NCBI GenBank assembly: GCA_050084985.1
Contig: JBITNC010000002.1
Location: 19,592,001-19,656,000, forward strand
DNA from: Nageia nagi
Taxonomy: Eukaryota > Pinophyta
DNA: 64,000 nucleotides
Reading direction: 5' to 3'
Part shown: positions 1 to 12,130 of the stretch, piece by piece
Numbering within the stretch: the first letter of the stretch is position 1
Layout: each line of letters begins with the position of its first letter
Position numbers and translations under genes: made by a program
The notes under the pieces: generated by a model
The model's database searches: none
Seen by the model: the letters and a program-made list of their open reading frames with translations, nothing else
What the model was told of the DNA's origin: nothing

Positions 1-2663
1 ATTAATATAATTTTGCATATACTTATATTTTTTAAGGTTTTATTATCAAAAGTTTGAGAAAAAAAAAAAATTTTTCCCTTCAAATTTACATGCAAAATTT
101 CAATAAAATTATTGCTAGTCTATTAAAAAAAAAGAGGGCTAAATTGCAATTTATTTAGCTTATATTATTTTGAGAAATAATGTACAAAAAAATTATATTG
201 TACAAAAAAAAATTATTTACAAAGTGCAAATCTTATACACTGCACCTCCATAAGATAAACCTACTCTTTTCTTTGTTACATTTTTGTGAGGTGTATGGCT
301 CTTTATTTCTTTGGGGCGGTCAACCTAGTCTTATATTTTTTTTGGCTTATCTCACCTTCATCCAATTGTTGTATTTATCCTTGGTTTTATCCCCTTCTAG
401 TACTTCTTGGTATCTATTATCAATAGTCATAGATCCTTTCTCAACAAGTTGTAACCCATTTCTCCTTTCTCTTCTCAACCCTCACTTAAGATATTCTACT
501 CTTTGGCACTTGAGGTGGACATATGGCATCAACATGGAATGGTGGCTTTGGTTCTGAAATTCATCTAGCCTAGCAAAGGTTTGTATATTTTTTATGGGGG
601 ATGGGAATCAAATTGGTGACATATTGCTTATGGTAGAGATGAAATTAAAATTGGAGGCAATCACCTTATAGCCCCTAGACTCCTTCCATCCTATCCATTT
701 TCTATGGTAAGAGGCATTTGACCTCATAAATTGCTTCATCGCACTTTTTTTTCTAACTTTGGCATCTCAAGCATCCTTGGTGCAAGTGACAACACCCAAT
801 ATTCTCTTATTATTTTTTGTTGTGCTTTGCATGTCATTTCAATGGAATAGCATCCATAGGTACCATCCATTACCATGAGATTGTTCAAATAATAGAACCT
901 AGAGCTCTTCTAGTTCAATGCTCAACCCCTCTTCTCACCATACACCACCTAACTTTTGGCCCCTCTTCTCTTCATTCAACGTAGCTCGCCTCATTTCACC
1001 TCATTTCAACATAGCCCCTCTTCTCAATTTTTATGTGTTTTTTTTTTTTTACTTTGACAAGTAAAATGGGGGCATTTCATTTATTTTTGTAGATAATCAT
1101 TAATGGCATTGCATTTTCTTGCAAGTAATCTTTTGAGAATGACCATACACTTTGTCTTTTATTTAATGGGTGTCCTACTTATTTAATTCACTTTGACTTA
1201 AGTAAAACTTAAAATTTAATGATGACTTATTTAACTCCTTTTTGTCTACTAGGAGAAAGTAATCTTTTAAGTTATTATGGCAAAAATATTAATTTATTTA
1301 CTTAGTTAAAATTATCTTTAAAGTTTCAAGATAATTTTTAAAGTAACATGTACACTTAAGCATTATTTTGCCTTAATTTAAAAGCCAATCTTTACTACTT
1401 AGTGCAATTAAGGTACTAGTGCAAAAAAAAAGCCTTTTCTTAGTTAAATTTAACTTAATAATGATATTTTTTCTAGTAGCATCTTTTGAAGGGATCCATT
1501 TTTTAAGTAAAAAAGGAGGGAAATCTTTATGATTTTTTACTTAACCTTTAGATCATTTTTTATGCTTGGAATACATGTTTGTCTTCTAGAAACCTTGATG
1601 TCTCTCATCAATTTTTTTTGCAAAGTTATTAAATGAAATTATGCAAATTAATAGGATGATTCATATTTATTTTAAAAAAAAAACATGCTTATTACTTAAT
1701 TTGTAAGTTAATGATACATGCTTAGAACTTAATTTTTATGGTATGCATGCTTAAGGACTTAAAAAAAATTTAAGATTTTTTTAATACAAATAATGCATTC
1801 TTATCACTTAAAATATTAAGTTATGATGCAATTTAATTCCTTATGCGAGAGTTTACTTGTGCAAAATTAGGAATGATTTAAAAATGTCCTTTAGGGGTTG
1901 AAAAACAAAACCCATTGGACATTTATGATTCAAATCTTGAATGTTGATGTTTTACTTATGCTCTTTTACTTCATGTTTTATATTTTGATTTATTTTCTTA
2001 TGCAAACAAAAATACAAACATTGAAATGAGCAACCCCCTAAAATGAATACATCTGCATGTACATTCCACAACATAACTTGGTTAGGGAGCCATGAGATGA
2101 GGTATAGGTAAAATGGAGACTTTAAGTTCAATGATCCAATAGTGAAAAGTTCATACTTCTCAATAGCCCTAAGTCATGTATTGGTTTGGACATAACTCCA
2201 ATAGGTGGACAAGCATATTGTAGTGATACCACATGTATGCACATCTATTCAAGAACTATCCTAATAACCTAGAAGAATAACTTGAAACCTAATCAAGACT
2301 AATAATTTAGTTGATCCAATAAATGTCATAACCTTAGAAAATAGTAGGTACTTCTCCTTGTGAGAAAGTATAATACTGACTAAGGTGAACTGGTTGAGGA
2401 TTGGTAGTACTTGGGCTCATCTTGTGTGGGCATCCAAGTGAAGGTCTAATTTTTAGATAAGAAAACAAACCTCAAAAATGTCACTCTACATCTATAATTC
2501 TTGAGATGAGAAATGTATTTGGATACATGGGTTATTATTTGAGTTGTAAAAATATTTGTACTTGTGAATCAAATCAAGCATGTCTTAATTAATTAAAGGT
2601 AACATCTAATGTTGTTTATTAAACCACATGCTTATTATTAATTTTCATATTCTTGTGTAGAAA
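1..2663. other. AT-rich intergenic DNA, no gene recognised
   Basis: No coding region with recognisable motifs is seen on either strand. The longest open stretch (180-557, +) is a low-complexity hydrophobic translation with no family motif and is judged fortuitous. Between about 1190 and 1870 the words ACTTAA and CTTAA recur every few tens of bases, often beside ATGCTT, which suggests old, internally repetitive TE or LTR sequence. Part of 1900-2663 may be the decayed leader of the Copia element that follows, but no primer-binding site or LTR edge could be found. Confidence 0.5.
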
Positions 2664-3924
2664 ATGGGAAAATCCTTTTTACCCAAACACATTCTTGAAA
2701 ATTCTAACTTTGGTATTTGGGAACTTTGGATGAGATATGAAATGTAGGCAAGAAAAATTTGGCAAATAGTGAATGAGAACCTTGTACATCCTATAGATGA
2801 GAAGGCACTAGAGTCTTACAACACAAAGAATGAGTTAGCAACCTCCATGATCTTCTGTGCAGTTTCAAATGATGTGATTTTGATGATTTCCTTTTCAACC
2901 TCAACAAAGGAAGCTTAGGATAAGCTTAAGAAAATATACCTTGGTTCAAATTTTTCAAGAAGGTTTACCATTATCCAAAATTTTCTTCAATCTTGTCAAG
3001 GTAAATATGAAAATGTTGCCATCTACTTGAACAAAATCATTGACATAAGGACCTAACTTGTTGCTTGTAGTGCAATTGGATCAATGATGAGTTCATGGTC
3101 TTTATCATTCTTCAAAGCCTTCTTCAAAGTTTGAAAAATTTATGATAGATATGGAAACAAGGTTTGATGATGAAGAAATTTTCTCCCTTGAGAACCTTTC
3201 TAAGCTCATTTTGAAGCATGAAAAAACTCTTAATAAAAAGGTATTGATTTCTTCTTCTAAGGATAATAATATTGCTCTTGGAGAAACCAAAACACCTTTC
3301 AAAAAGAGGTTCAACCATCAAAAGAAATCTTATCCCTCTTCCTCTAAAATGTTTGAGAAAAGAGGCAATGAATACAATAGTAAGAGTAACAACAACAATA
3401 GGAACAACACTAACAACCATTTCAAGCAAATAGATGGAAAAAGCAAAGCTAACAATCCATATCCTAAGAAAAAGTTTGATGGTAATTGTAACTATTTTGG
3501 CATCCAATGTCATAAAGAAGTTGATTGCTACAAAAAGAAAAGAGATAAAAAGAATAAAGATAATGGAAATGTAAAAAACTTCAAAGGAAAGAAGAATATT
3601 CAAGCTAGTTTTGCTATGACACTCTACTCTATGTCTTGTAGTTTTACATCTAATTGGATTGTTGATTCTGGTTGCACTAATCATATATGCTTTGAAAAGG
3701 ATAAGTTTGAGAAATTTGATAAGTATAAAAATGATGTGGTTATGATAGGTGATAACTCTACCCTTGAAGTCCAAGGAATTGGGAGTGTGTTGATTCATAG
3801 AAAGATTCTTGACAATGTTCTCTATGTTCCTAAGTTAAGGATAAACCTTCTCTTTATGATCCAAGTTGCTAGAAAAGTGTACTCTTTTAAGTTTGACTCT
3901 AAATATTGGTGCATTAAGAAATAA
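2664..3924 (+). pseudogene. Copia-1 gag and protease (broken)
   Basis: In functional copies gag forms the particle and binds RNA, and the aspartic protease cuts the polyprotein. The start ATG at 2664 opens a gag N-terminus (MGKSFLPKH, then WELWMRYEM) that soon meets a stop. A longer open stretch at 3142-3924 (260 aa) carries the basic Asn/Lys-rich tail and a zinc-knuckle-like CNYFGIQCHKEVDC, in which the second cysteine of the usual CX2CX4HX4C pattern is Phe. Next comes the protease active-site motif WIVDSGCTNHIC and the downstream DNVLYVPKLRINLL. A stop follows at 3922-3924. The frame is clearly Copia; the missing cysteine would impair the zinc knuckle. Confidence 0.8.
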
Positions 3925-4017
3925 CTTTCCATGTTGGTTAAAGGATCAGTGAAATATGATCTCTACATTATGGATCAAGTTTTAATAAAGATGTGTTTTG
4001 CTATAAATGTGTGTTCT

Positions 4018-4922
4018 AGAGGTAATCATTGGTGCCTTAACCATAAGAGTATTCAAGTCATGAAAGTATAAGTACTTGTGGAAGGTTTGCCTTCAATTTC
4101 TCCTTTGATTTGTTTATGTGAGAAGTGCATTCATAGCAAAATGCTTAGATAAAATTTTGAAAAAGATAAGGCAATAAGAGCATCTCAACCTCTTCATCTT
4201 ATGCATTCAGATTTGATGGTTTTATTTCAAACTAAGTTGCTTGGAGGAGCATCTTACCTCTCAACCTTCATTAATGAATTTAGTATGATGACCTTTGGGT
4301 ATCCACTTCAGCACAAGATTCAAATCTTTGAGAGTTTTTAAGGCCTTTATTGAGAATCAAACTAACCTTAAAATCAAGATGTTGAAATCAGATAATGGAA
4401 GAATACAATAGCAATGAGTTAAATGACTATTATACTAAGTATTGAATCAAGAGTAAATTTATAATTCCTTACACTTCTTAACAAAATGGTGTTGTTGAAA
4501 GGAAAAACAAAACAATTATGGAAATTGCTAGATGCATGTTGGGTAATCTTCTTAGTTTCTTATGGGGTGAAGTTGTGAGCACTACTATTTACACCTTGAA
4601 TAGGTGTTTCACAAAATTTTTTCAAAGTAAAACTCCTTTTGAGAAATGGTCAATAAGAAAACCTAATATATCTCACCTTAGGGTGTTTATTTGTGAAGCA
4701 TTCTCTTATATTATTTCTAAGAAAAGGAAAAAGTGGGATAAAAGAGCTAAACAATGCATCTTTGTGGGTTATGACAATCAACATAGAGGTTATAGGCTTT
4801 ACTCTCCATCCTACAAATTCATGTTTATTTCAAGGGATGTAAAGTTCAATGAACTTCCTAAAGACTCTATTTTTAATGAGGATGTTGATGATCTAGATGA
4901 ATCTTCAATTGCATCTAGCTAG
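4018..4922 (+). pseudogene. Copia-1 integrase (broken)
   Basis: Integrase inserts the cDNA into host DNA. The zinc-binding remnant (NHWCLNHKS, then CEKCIHSKM) is followed by a degraded catalytic core around 4200-4500, then by a 134-aa open stretch (4518-4922). The latter holds the conserved end of the domain: MEIARCML, LNRC, TPFEKW, LRVFICEAFSYI, KQCIFVGY and YRLYSP. Frameshifts and several stops separate these blocks. Copia integrases usually continue into RT as one polyprotein, and here the RT remnant begins about 150 bases later. Non-functional. Confidence 0.75.
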
Positions 4923-5075
4923 TTAGATATTGATCTAGACAAGTCACCTTAGGAACAAAATTCTCCAACATAAAGGGTAACAAGGAGCATGACCTCAAAA
5001 AAATCTTTATTTTCCAAGATTGACAACAAGCATGAGCCCTCAACCTTAAAACAATATTCTAAGCATGAGTACTGA

Positions 5076-6578
5076 ATGGAAGCCATGAAAGTGGAGTATG
5101 AGTTGCTTATGAATAATAAAACTTGGGAATTGGTTCCTTATCTCAATGAGAAGAATGTGATTAACAATAAGTGGATATACAAGGTCAAATTCAATTTAGT
5201 TGGGGATGTTGAAAAATACAAAGAAAAGTTAGTAGCCAAAGGTTTTTCTCAGATATATAGTGTAGCTTATGAGGAAACCTTTGCTCCCATGGCAAAAATA
5301 CCTACTATGAGAATTATCCTTACTCTTTATATAGCTCAAGGATGGAAATTTTTTCAACTTGATGTCAAGAGTGCATTTCTTAATGGTGACTTAGATGTGG
5401 AAATATTCATGAATCAAATAAAAGGGTTTATTGTGGAAGGTAAAGAATCCTTTATATACAGGCTAAAGAAGTCATTATATGGACTTAAACAAGCACCTAG
5501 AACCTAGTATAGAAAGATTTTAGGGTAATTTGTTGACATTGGTTTCTCCAAGTATTTTTATAACTCTGATCTGTACATACTCAATCAAGGAAAAGATATG
5601 GTCTTGATTCTCATTTATGTGGATGATCTTTTGATAACTAGGAACAATTATGAAATCATTCAAGAGTGTATATCCAAACATAAGGCAATATTTGGAATGA
5701 TTAATCTTGGTCTCTTGCACTTCTATCTTAGAATGAGAGTGTATTAATACAAGGATTGTACTTATCTCAATCAATCTATGTATATATTATACATATTGTA
5801 GAAGTTTAAAATGAAGCGTAGATATGCTGCAATCCCAATCTCTCCTAGAATCTTTATTTCTCTGAGCTCTAACTCTCAGTTAGTTGATGCCATAGCTTAC
5901 AAGCAACTAATTGGTAGTCTTTTATATTTGAGTATTTCTAGGCTAGATATTACCTTTGTAATGAATCTAATGGCATGATTCATGCAGAAACCATATGTTG
6001 AGCATCTCAATGTTGTTAAGAAAATCTTGAGGTATGTTGTAGGGACTAAGGATCTTGCTCTTAAGTATTCAAAGTTGCCCTCATTTGTTCTCTTTGAATT
6101 CTTAGATTTTGACTAGGGGGGAGATAGATATGATAGGAAATCAACCTCTATTTATGTGTTTAGCATTGGTTTAGGTGCTATCTCTTGGGTTTTAAATAAG
6201 TAACCTATTATTTCTCTTTCTACCATAGAAGTTGAATACCATACCATGTCTATTATAGCCCAGGAAAACATTTGGATTAGGCATATTCTAAAAGAAATTA
6301 GGTATGTACAAGGTGGCTCATATTTGATTTCTTCAAGCAAGTAGTTGATTATTACTTTGGATAAGAATATTATGTTTCATTATAGAACAAAACGTATGAA
6401 AATCCATGCCCATTTTATCAAGGAGAAGGTTCTTGATGGCATCATACACCTAGAGTATTGTCTATCCACCTTAAACTCTGCTAATTTGATCACCAAGCCC
6501 CTCCCAAAAGCTCAATTCTATAAGCTTAGGGATGCTATTAGGTTAGTAAAGTTTCCCTCAAGGGAGAATGAAGTTTGA
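5076..6578 (+). pseudogene. Copia-1 reverse transcriptase and RNase H (broken)
   Basis: The RT copies element RNA into cDNA and RNase H removes the RNA strand. The first open block (5076-5507, 143 aa) has the Copia RT hallmarks TWELVP, NNKWIYKVK, EETFAPMAKIPTMR, QLDVKSAFLNG and KKSLYGLKQAPR. The catalytic YVDD lies at 5616-5627 in a second segment. RNase H remnants follow: SISRLDIT, the ISLSTIEVEYHT block near 6210-6245 and HYRTKRMKIHAHFIKEKV in the last open stretch (6345-6578). Stops at 5505, around 5525, 6110 and elsewhere break the frame. The final HAHFIKEKVLDG and TKPLPKA motifs mark the true C-terminus of pol. Confidence 0.82.
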
Positions 6579-7289
6579 ATTCTTATGTTTAATTCATGTT
6601 TATGATGACAACTTCACCTTTAGGAGGATTTTGTGCTATATAGTGTTGATTTTTGTTGTACACCTTCATGGTAAGTTCGCTTTGCATGAGGAACTTGTAC
6701 AAATTTTTAAAGCAAAATATTAGCCAATCTAGCACTATTTAGTTATCCATGTGTGAGGAAATATTATGTATATTTTAGCACTATTCTATTATCCATATGT
6801 GAGGAACTCATATATGCATGCTCTATTTTGTAATGATAATCACCACATGTTTTATATACAGCAAGTGACTATGAGTTTTTGGCATGGCATCTTTATGATG
6901 ATTTATAGTGCACCATTGATCAATTCATGATGGCATTTATGTGATTCATCTATCCTTGTTGATATAAATATGTTGCATCCAGCTAATCTTATTATTTGAG
7001 CTACTTATGACTTGTAGGTTCTTTGAGATTATAGGTTACTTACTTCAGGTATCTAGGCTTTTGGAGACTCTTCATGACTTCTAATTAGATGACTGCTTTA
7101 TGTATATTGAAATTGGTTGTGGTTAATGATTGTTTTTGAAAAAGTAGTGAGTCTCAAATTAGATCTTTCTTACTTCACAAATATGTAAAAAAATTTCATC
7201 TCCTTTGTATCTATTTAGAGGAGAACTCTCTTACTTTGTCTCTTTATTCTCTCTTATTCGCTCTATCCTAATATTGCATTAAGGGGGAG

Positions 7290-7790
7290 TGTTGGAATGT
7301 ATAATGCATTATTGTAAAGGTTTTATAATAATCCTCTATGTAAGTTCACTAATACTTAAGGGCATCATTTGATACCTTAAGTATTTAAATGAATATGATA
7401 ATGTAACTTGTCCTACACTCCATGTCATGAACATGCCCCTTGCATAAAAGTATGTGCATATCATGCTTTTGTACATTGGATAAAAGGGTGATCCAAAGCA
7501 GAATTTTGGCATATAAATAGAAGGCTCCCTATTTGTGATCATACACTAATTTGTGAATTAAATCTATGCTATAGGATAATGTTTAGGAGATGATTTAGAA
7601 GAATTGTAAGAGATTCATGTTTATGAAAGAAGTGAGATGTAGTTAGTGGATGTACTCCTAGTTGGAGGAATAATTTATATCTTGTGTAACTTTGTGAGAT
7701 CATTTTCTTAAGCTATCTTGATGTTAGTATGAGATTTCATGTGATCTTGGGAGTTTAGAGTTATTTAGTTTATAGTTCAACTCTCTCAAT
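7290..7790 (+). repeat. Copia-1 3' LTR (right edge approximate)
   Basis: Begins TGTTGGAATG immediately after a polypurine tract at 7279-7289. A TATA-like CATATAAATAG lies near 7510, where a Copia LTR promoter is expected. The right end is not fixed because no second copy is available for comparison and Tat-like gag coding starts at about 7795. Confidence 0.6.
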
Positions 7791-7794
7791 TACA

Positions 7795-9350
7795 AAGCCT
7801 CTAAATGAAGTGACCATCAAGGATGATGATAAAGGAAATGATGATGATTTTGAACACCTGATTCTTAATCCTACACATTACAATATAGGTACACTTCATG
7901 ATAAAGGTAAGGGTATTTTAATTAATGAAGAAATTGTAGTAGATGTTTAAAAGCAACTTACTACTATGATTGATAATGCCTATACACATCACCCTAATTG
8001 GTCATAAGAAGAATATAATATCAAGCTTGATGCTCTTCTTGATGCTCAAGAAACTAATTTCTTTGAACAATCTATTACTGAGAAATAATTACAATTTATT
8101 ATAGAATTGGTTGATGGGATTGAACATGAACATGTAAATAGAATAGAACCATTTGTGCCATTCAAATAAAAAGAACTTAGAGATGCAACCTCCCACCACC
8201 CTTGAAGGATACTATACCTATAGTTCGAATTCAACAACCATAACAAACTCTTGTAGTATCCAACAATGAGAAGAAAATAGATGAAAGAATTGGAAAATTA
8301 GAAAGATAATTGGTTGATAATAATGAAGGTGATTTATTATTTTGTTTAAAATATCTATTGACTAATAGAATTATTTCTAAAGTGCTTGTTTGTAAAAATA
8401 CTATGAAATTTAAAAAATTTGATGGTTTGCAAGATCCAAAAATGCATGTTAGAAAATTTCAAGAGAAAGCTATGAAATATATTCATGATAAAGATATTCT
8501 TGCAAAATTATTTTTAAGTAATTTAAAAGATGATTCATTAAAATGGTATTTTAGTCTTCTTGAAAAGAGAATTGATAAATATGAAGATTTGATATATCAA
8601 TTTTTGAGACACTTTAGATATAATATTGCTGAAAAAATTCTATTCAAAGATTTATGCAAAATCAAGCAATTGCCTAACCAATATTTGTATGATTTTGTGA
8701 AAATATGGAAACAAACTACAAATAAGATTATTGTGCCTAAGCAATATTTAAAAGACACTTTTACACATGCATTATTACCTATGTATAAATTGTTGTTTAT
8801 CTCTAATCGTGATTTGACATTAGATATGATGATAGATATATTGTTTAAAAAGGAAGATTGCATAAAGAAACTTCATAACATATGCTATAAAAAATCCCAA
8901 GGGTATGAAAAAAATATAAATCCCATAAATATGAAAAGAAAGCTAAATCTCAAGTATATGATAAGAAACCAGAAGTTACAATTGCTAATGTTGATAAAAG
9001 AAATAATCGATCACAAAGAAAATTTACAATTCTAATTGATACTATTGCTAATATTCTCAATGTGTTATTAAATGAGGAATTTACTGAGATTCCATCAATG
9101 GTTCAACATCACTTTCCTAATTATGTTCCAAAAAATTATTGGTATGAAGAATTTTGTAATTATCATAGGACACCAAGACACCTTACAAGAAATTATAGGA
9201 TCTTCAGAAACATCATTTAGGACTTCATTAATAGGAAAGCAATTTGAATGAATGATCATGTTGACATAAATAAGGGGCCTATACACCCTAATAATGAACA
9301 ATTAGAGATATTTACAAATACATTACCAAATACAACTCAATAATCAAGGG
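7795..9350 (+). pseudogene. Tat-like Ty3/Gypsy gag (broken)
   Basis: The translation reads as a Gypsy capsid gene with stops. An N-terminal part is near 7800-8280. A 241-aa open block (8310-9035) contains a retrotransposon gag domain (MKFKKFDGLQDPKMHV, then KWYFSLL and LCKIKQLPNQYLYDFV). A zinc-knuckle-like tail follows around 9120-9240 (FCNYHRTPRHLTRN), close to the CxYHxxxGHxTxxC pattern of Tat-lineage gags. No protease follows in this position. Instead the next 5 kb holds non-pol sequence, and the nearest Tat-like pol begins only after the LTR at 14328-15055. This gag may belong to the same family as that pol. Confidence 0.72.
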
Positions 9351-10262
9351 GATTCATCAATTTGGTAAGTACTTTAAGTTGGATGAATTATTATTTTCCT
9401 AATAGATATGGATGTAGAAATCATCAACAAAAGATAGAAAATAGATATAATAGAAGGGAAACCAAATATGATGGATGAGTGTGTGGAAAATATGCTACTA
9501 ACAACATGTAGACCTATTTTCACATAGCCAATAGCATGAAATACACTACTAGGAGGGAACCTATTTTTGTACCTACCTTCACTAAATGCATATAGGTTGT
9601 TAAATCATCCTAGGTATGCAATGTTATTGCTTAAACTATGAAAAATAGAAATAGTAGTGTATATTAGGTAGGTTATTTCTTGGATGGAAAAATGTGTATG
9701 GTTCATTGTTACAAATGTCAAGTCACTATTTTATTGGTCTTATAGGTAAATGTTGAAAAAGTTACCCATACATTTTTCATGCTAAATCATTAAATATCAC
9801 ATTTTTGATGATGTACAAGTTGTTTTCATGCTGCTAATGATGATATTTCCTATAAAAGAATATAAATGAATAGTATATTTATCACCCCTAGTACATATTG
9901 AAGTGTTTTAAACATTCAAAGTCAAGTGTTAAATTAGTTAATAAGAAAAAACTAAAACTTATTCATTTTTGCTTGAATGGGGTACCTAGGGACCTTATTT
10001 TTCATTTTCAAGATTAATATTGTTTGTATGTTATTTTGGATGTGTTCATTGAATTTGTTGTGTAATCGCATAGATTGAGTTCTTACTTAGTACTGTAAGT
10101 AAAAATGTGAAGTGATTTGTATGGTTTGTTACTTACAACTTTGACACTTGTACTTTGAAATTCAAATGCTAAAAAATATATGTACAATTGTATAAGCAAG
10201 ATAAACCATTCATTTTAAATACACAAAGTAACAAAAATTGAATATGAATTCACATGTGTAAA
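9351..10262. other. AT-rich spacer, nothing recognised
   Basis: No coding motif, terminal repeat or RNA gene is seen. It lies between the Tat-like gag and the antisense PMD-like region. A protease-RT block would be expected here if the gag belonged to an undeleted element. Confidence 0.4.
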
Positions 10263-12130
10263 CTAAGAAGTGGAGCAAATTATAATAGTATATATTATAT
10301 CATAAAAAAGGGTACATGTCTCATAATATAACCTAGTGGAATGCACTACTGCCAGTAATCTTGGCCTCACTAGTCCTAGGCCTCCTCCTACTACCACTAC
10401 TAAGTTATGAAAATGATACACAACTTGAAACCTCACTAGATTTGATCCCATGTGTGGCCATGTTTACCTTGGTCCTCATATTTCCCCTAAGTGTTACAAT
10501 ATTATTCTCCTTCTCAATCTTATCCATTAAGCTCTGAATGAATGCCCACTGCTCATTAGGAGGTCATATGTCTATACTCTTATGTAGCCTCTTCATGGAA
10601 TGATCCATGGATGCTATATATGCATCCTTGGATATAAGTATAGATTGTATGGAAGATAGTTGTACATAAAAACCTATCACCATCATCTCAAAAGGTATAA
10701 GTCTTTCAACCTCCACCTCCAGAGTAGCTATGTGAGTTGTCATCTCTCCTACAAACATATAGAGATCATAAGTTAGTATGTCACTAGCACACTAAATATA
10801 GTCATAAAATCATTAAGAGTGTCATTTAGTATTACCTGCTTCTGCAAGTGGCATCGACTCAACCAAGGTGTCTAATCTTGGTGCTATAGCTACTATTAAT
10901 CCTTGCATTGGGATGTTATGTAAAGGATTGTCCACATGTTGTAGTTCCTCATATGAAGACCTCTATGAAGCTACAACCATCTCCTCCTCATAATCATCAT
11001 CTAAGCCTAACAAGGTTGGCTGAACTATGGCCCACCATGATGCATATTCTTGTATAACCTTGGGCACCATCAAGATATCCTTTATAGATTCCATGATGTG
11101 TGACTCCTCCCAAGTAGTCTACTAGGCTGGTATAATATGTGCCTTTTGGGGGAATCCCTCTCTTTCCTCTTCCTAATATAGTAAATAGGGGTAGGTGGAA
11201 TATCCTACCATATCTTGAACTATTTGAGAACTCGCTAAGGTAGATATGGCTCTATGAGCTTCCTCCAAGTCTAGAGAAAGCATGCTTTCCTCACCCATGC
11301 AAGTTGATAGGCATACTCCTCCCATACATAGTCTACATAGGAAACCCAGGTCAAGTCCTAAAGCTATAATGTGTCAACCTCTTATCTCCTCACCTCTAAA
11401 GTCTATGGGTACATATACTAACATAGCCTAGACACCCAATAGGTCAATGCATTTTATGCAAGATTCTCTCTCTCCCTATGTAGTCCAACCTATCAAAAAT
11501 AACTATTTTCTTATATGGACACACCTATAGTAGGCCTGCATGAGCAATGGTGATATTTAACTTGTCAATATAGATGAAGTTTTGCAAATTCCTATAAATT
11601 TATGCTAGCATAATAGGAGCCTACGCATATATTGTGCCCATGCACAAATGTCCTGGATAATCCAAACCATGCCTAATGGAAAGGAAAAGGCACTCTCATC
11701 TAGATACATGTATGTGGAAATGATGAGGGCTATCAATAACCTCAAGTGTCTAGAAGGTAAGGAAAAATTACATGCCTTAGATAGATGGGTAGACCTATGC
11801 TCTCATTCATGGTCTCCCTCTCTCATCAGCCATGCTACTAATGTATGTTAATCCTCATTGTTCCCTATCTTTGCATGGTGTACCAATTTCCCTCGAATTA
11901 TAATCCCCCATTTCTAGTACACATCTAAAAGCATGACTATCATCTCACCTAGGGGCAAGTGAAATGTATTACAATTTGAATCCCATTGCTCAACCAATGC
12001 TATCAATAGAGGTAGATCATGTTGTACATGACTAGCTATAGCTAAGTCCATCAGACTAAACTAGGTAAGAATATCATCTTAGTGGTTTGTCATGGGCCAT
12101 GTCCTAGCCTTCTCTAAGAAAATGGTGGAC
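10263..12130 (-). pseudogene. Antisense plant mobile domain (PMD)-like reading region, decayed
   Basis: On the minus strand, at plus positions 11941-12000, the translation reads WDSNCNTFHLPLGEM. It is preceded by LPLLIALVEQ and followed by IVMLLDV. This matches the N-terminal signature of plant mobile domain proteins (a tryptophan, then TNTFHLPVGEMT, then LEDVA). Further along the same strand come SFPLGMVWIIQDICAW near 11640-11700 and coiled-coil-like segments near 10560-10760 (MFVGEMTTHIATLEVEVERL). Stops and frameshifts are frequent. PMD genes are carried by Mutator-like transposons and, in antisense between INT and the 3' LTR, by some Tat-lineage Gypsy elements. The flanks here (Tat gag on the left, polypurine tract and LTR on the right) favour the second reading. 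Family assignment is by eye. Confidence 0.55.

Larger units (their letters stand above)
2664..7790 (+). mobile_element. Copia-1: decayed Ty1/Copia retrotransposon, no visible 5' LTR
   Basis: The Ty1/Copia domain order gag, protease, integrase, reverse transcriptase, RNase H is legible between 2664 and 6578. It is followed by a polypurine tract (AAGGGGGAG, 7281-7289) and an LTR that starts TGTTGGAATG at 7290. Reading frames are broken by many stops and frameshifts. No matching LTR and no methionine-tRNA primer-binding site is visible upstream of the gag start, so the element is 5'-truncated or its 5' LTR has diverged beyond recognition by eye. The right edge is approximate, because Tat-like gag coding begins at about 7795. 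Confidence 0.8.

Noticed and set aside
180-557. 125-codon open stretch on the plus strand
   Set aside because: Low-complexity hydrophobic translation from T-rich DNA, with no motif, start context or neighbour to support a gene.
3124-3798. 224-codon open stretch on the minus strand
   Set aside because: Mirrors the Lys/Asn-rich gag of Copia-1 on the other strand; no family motif of its own.
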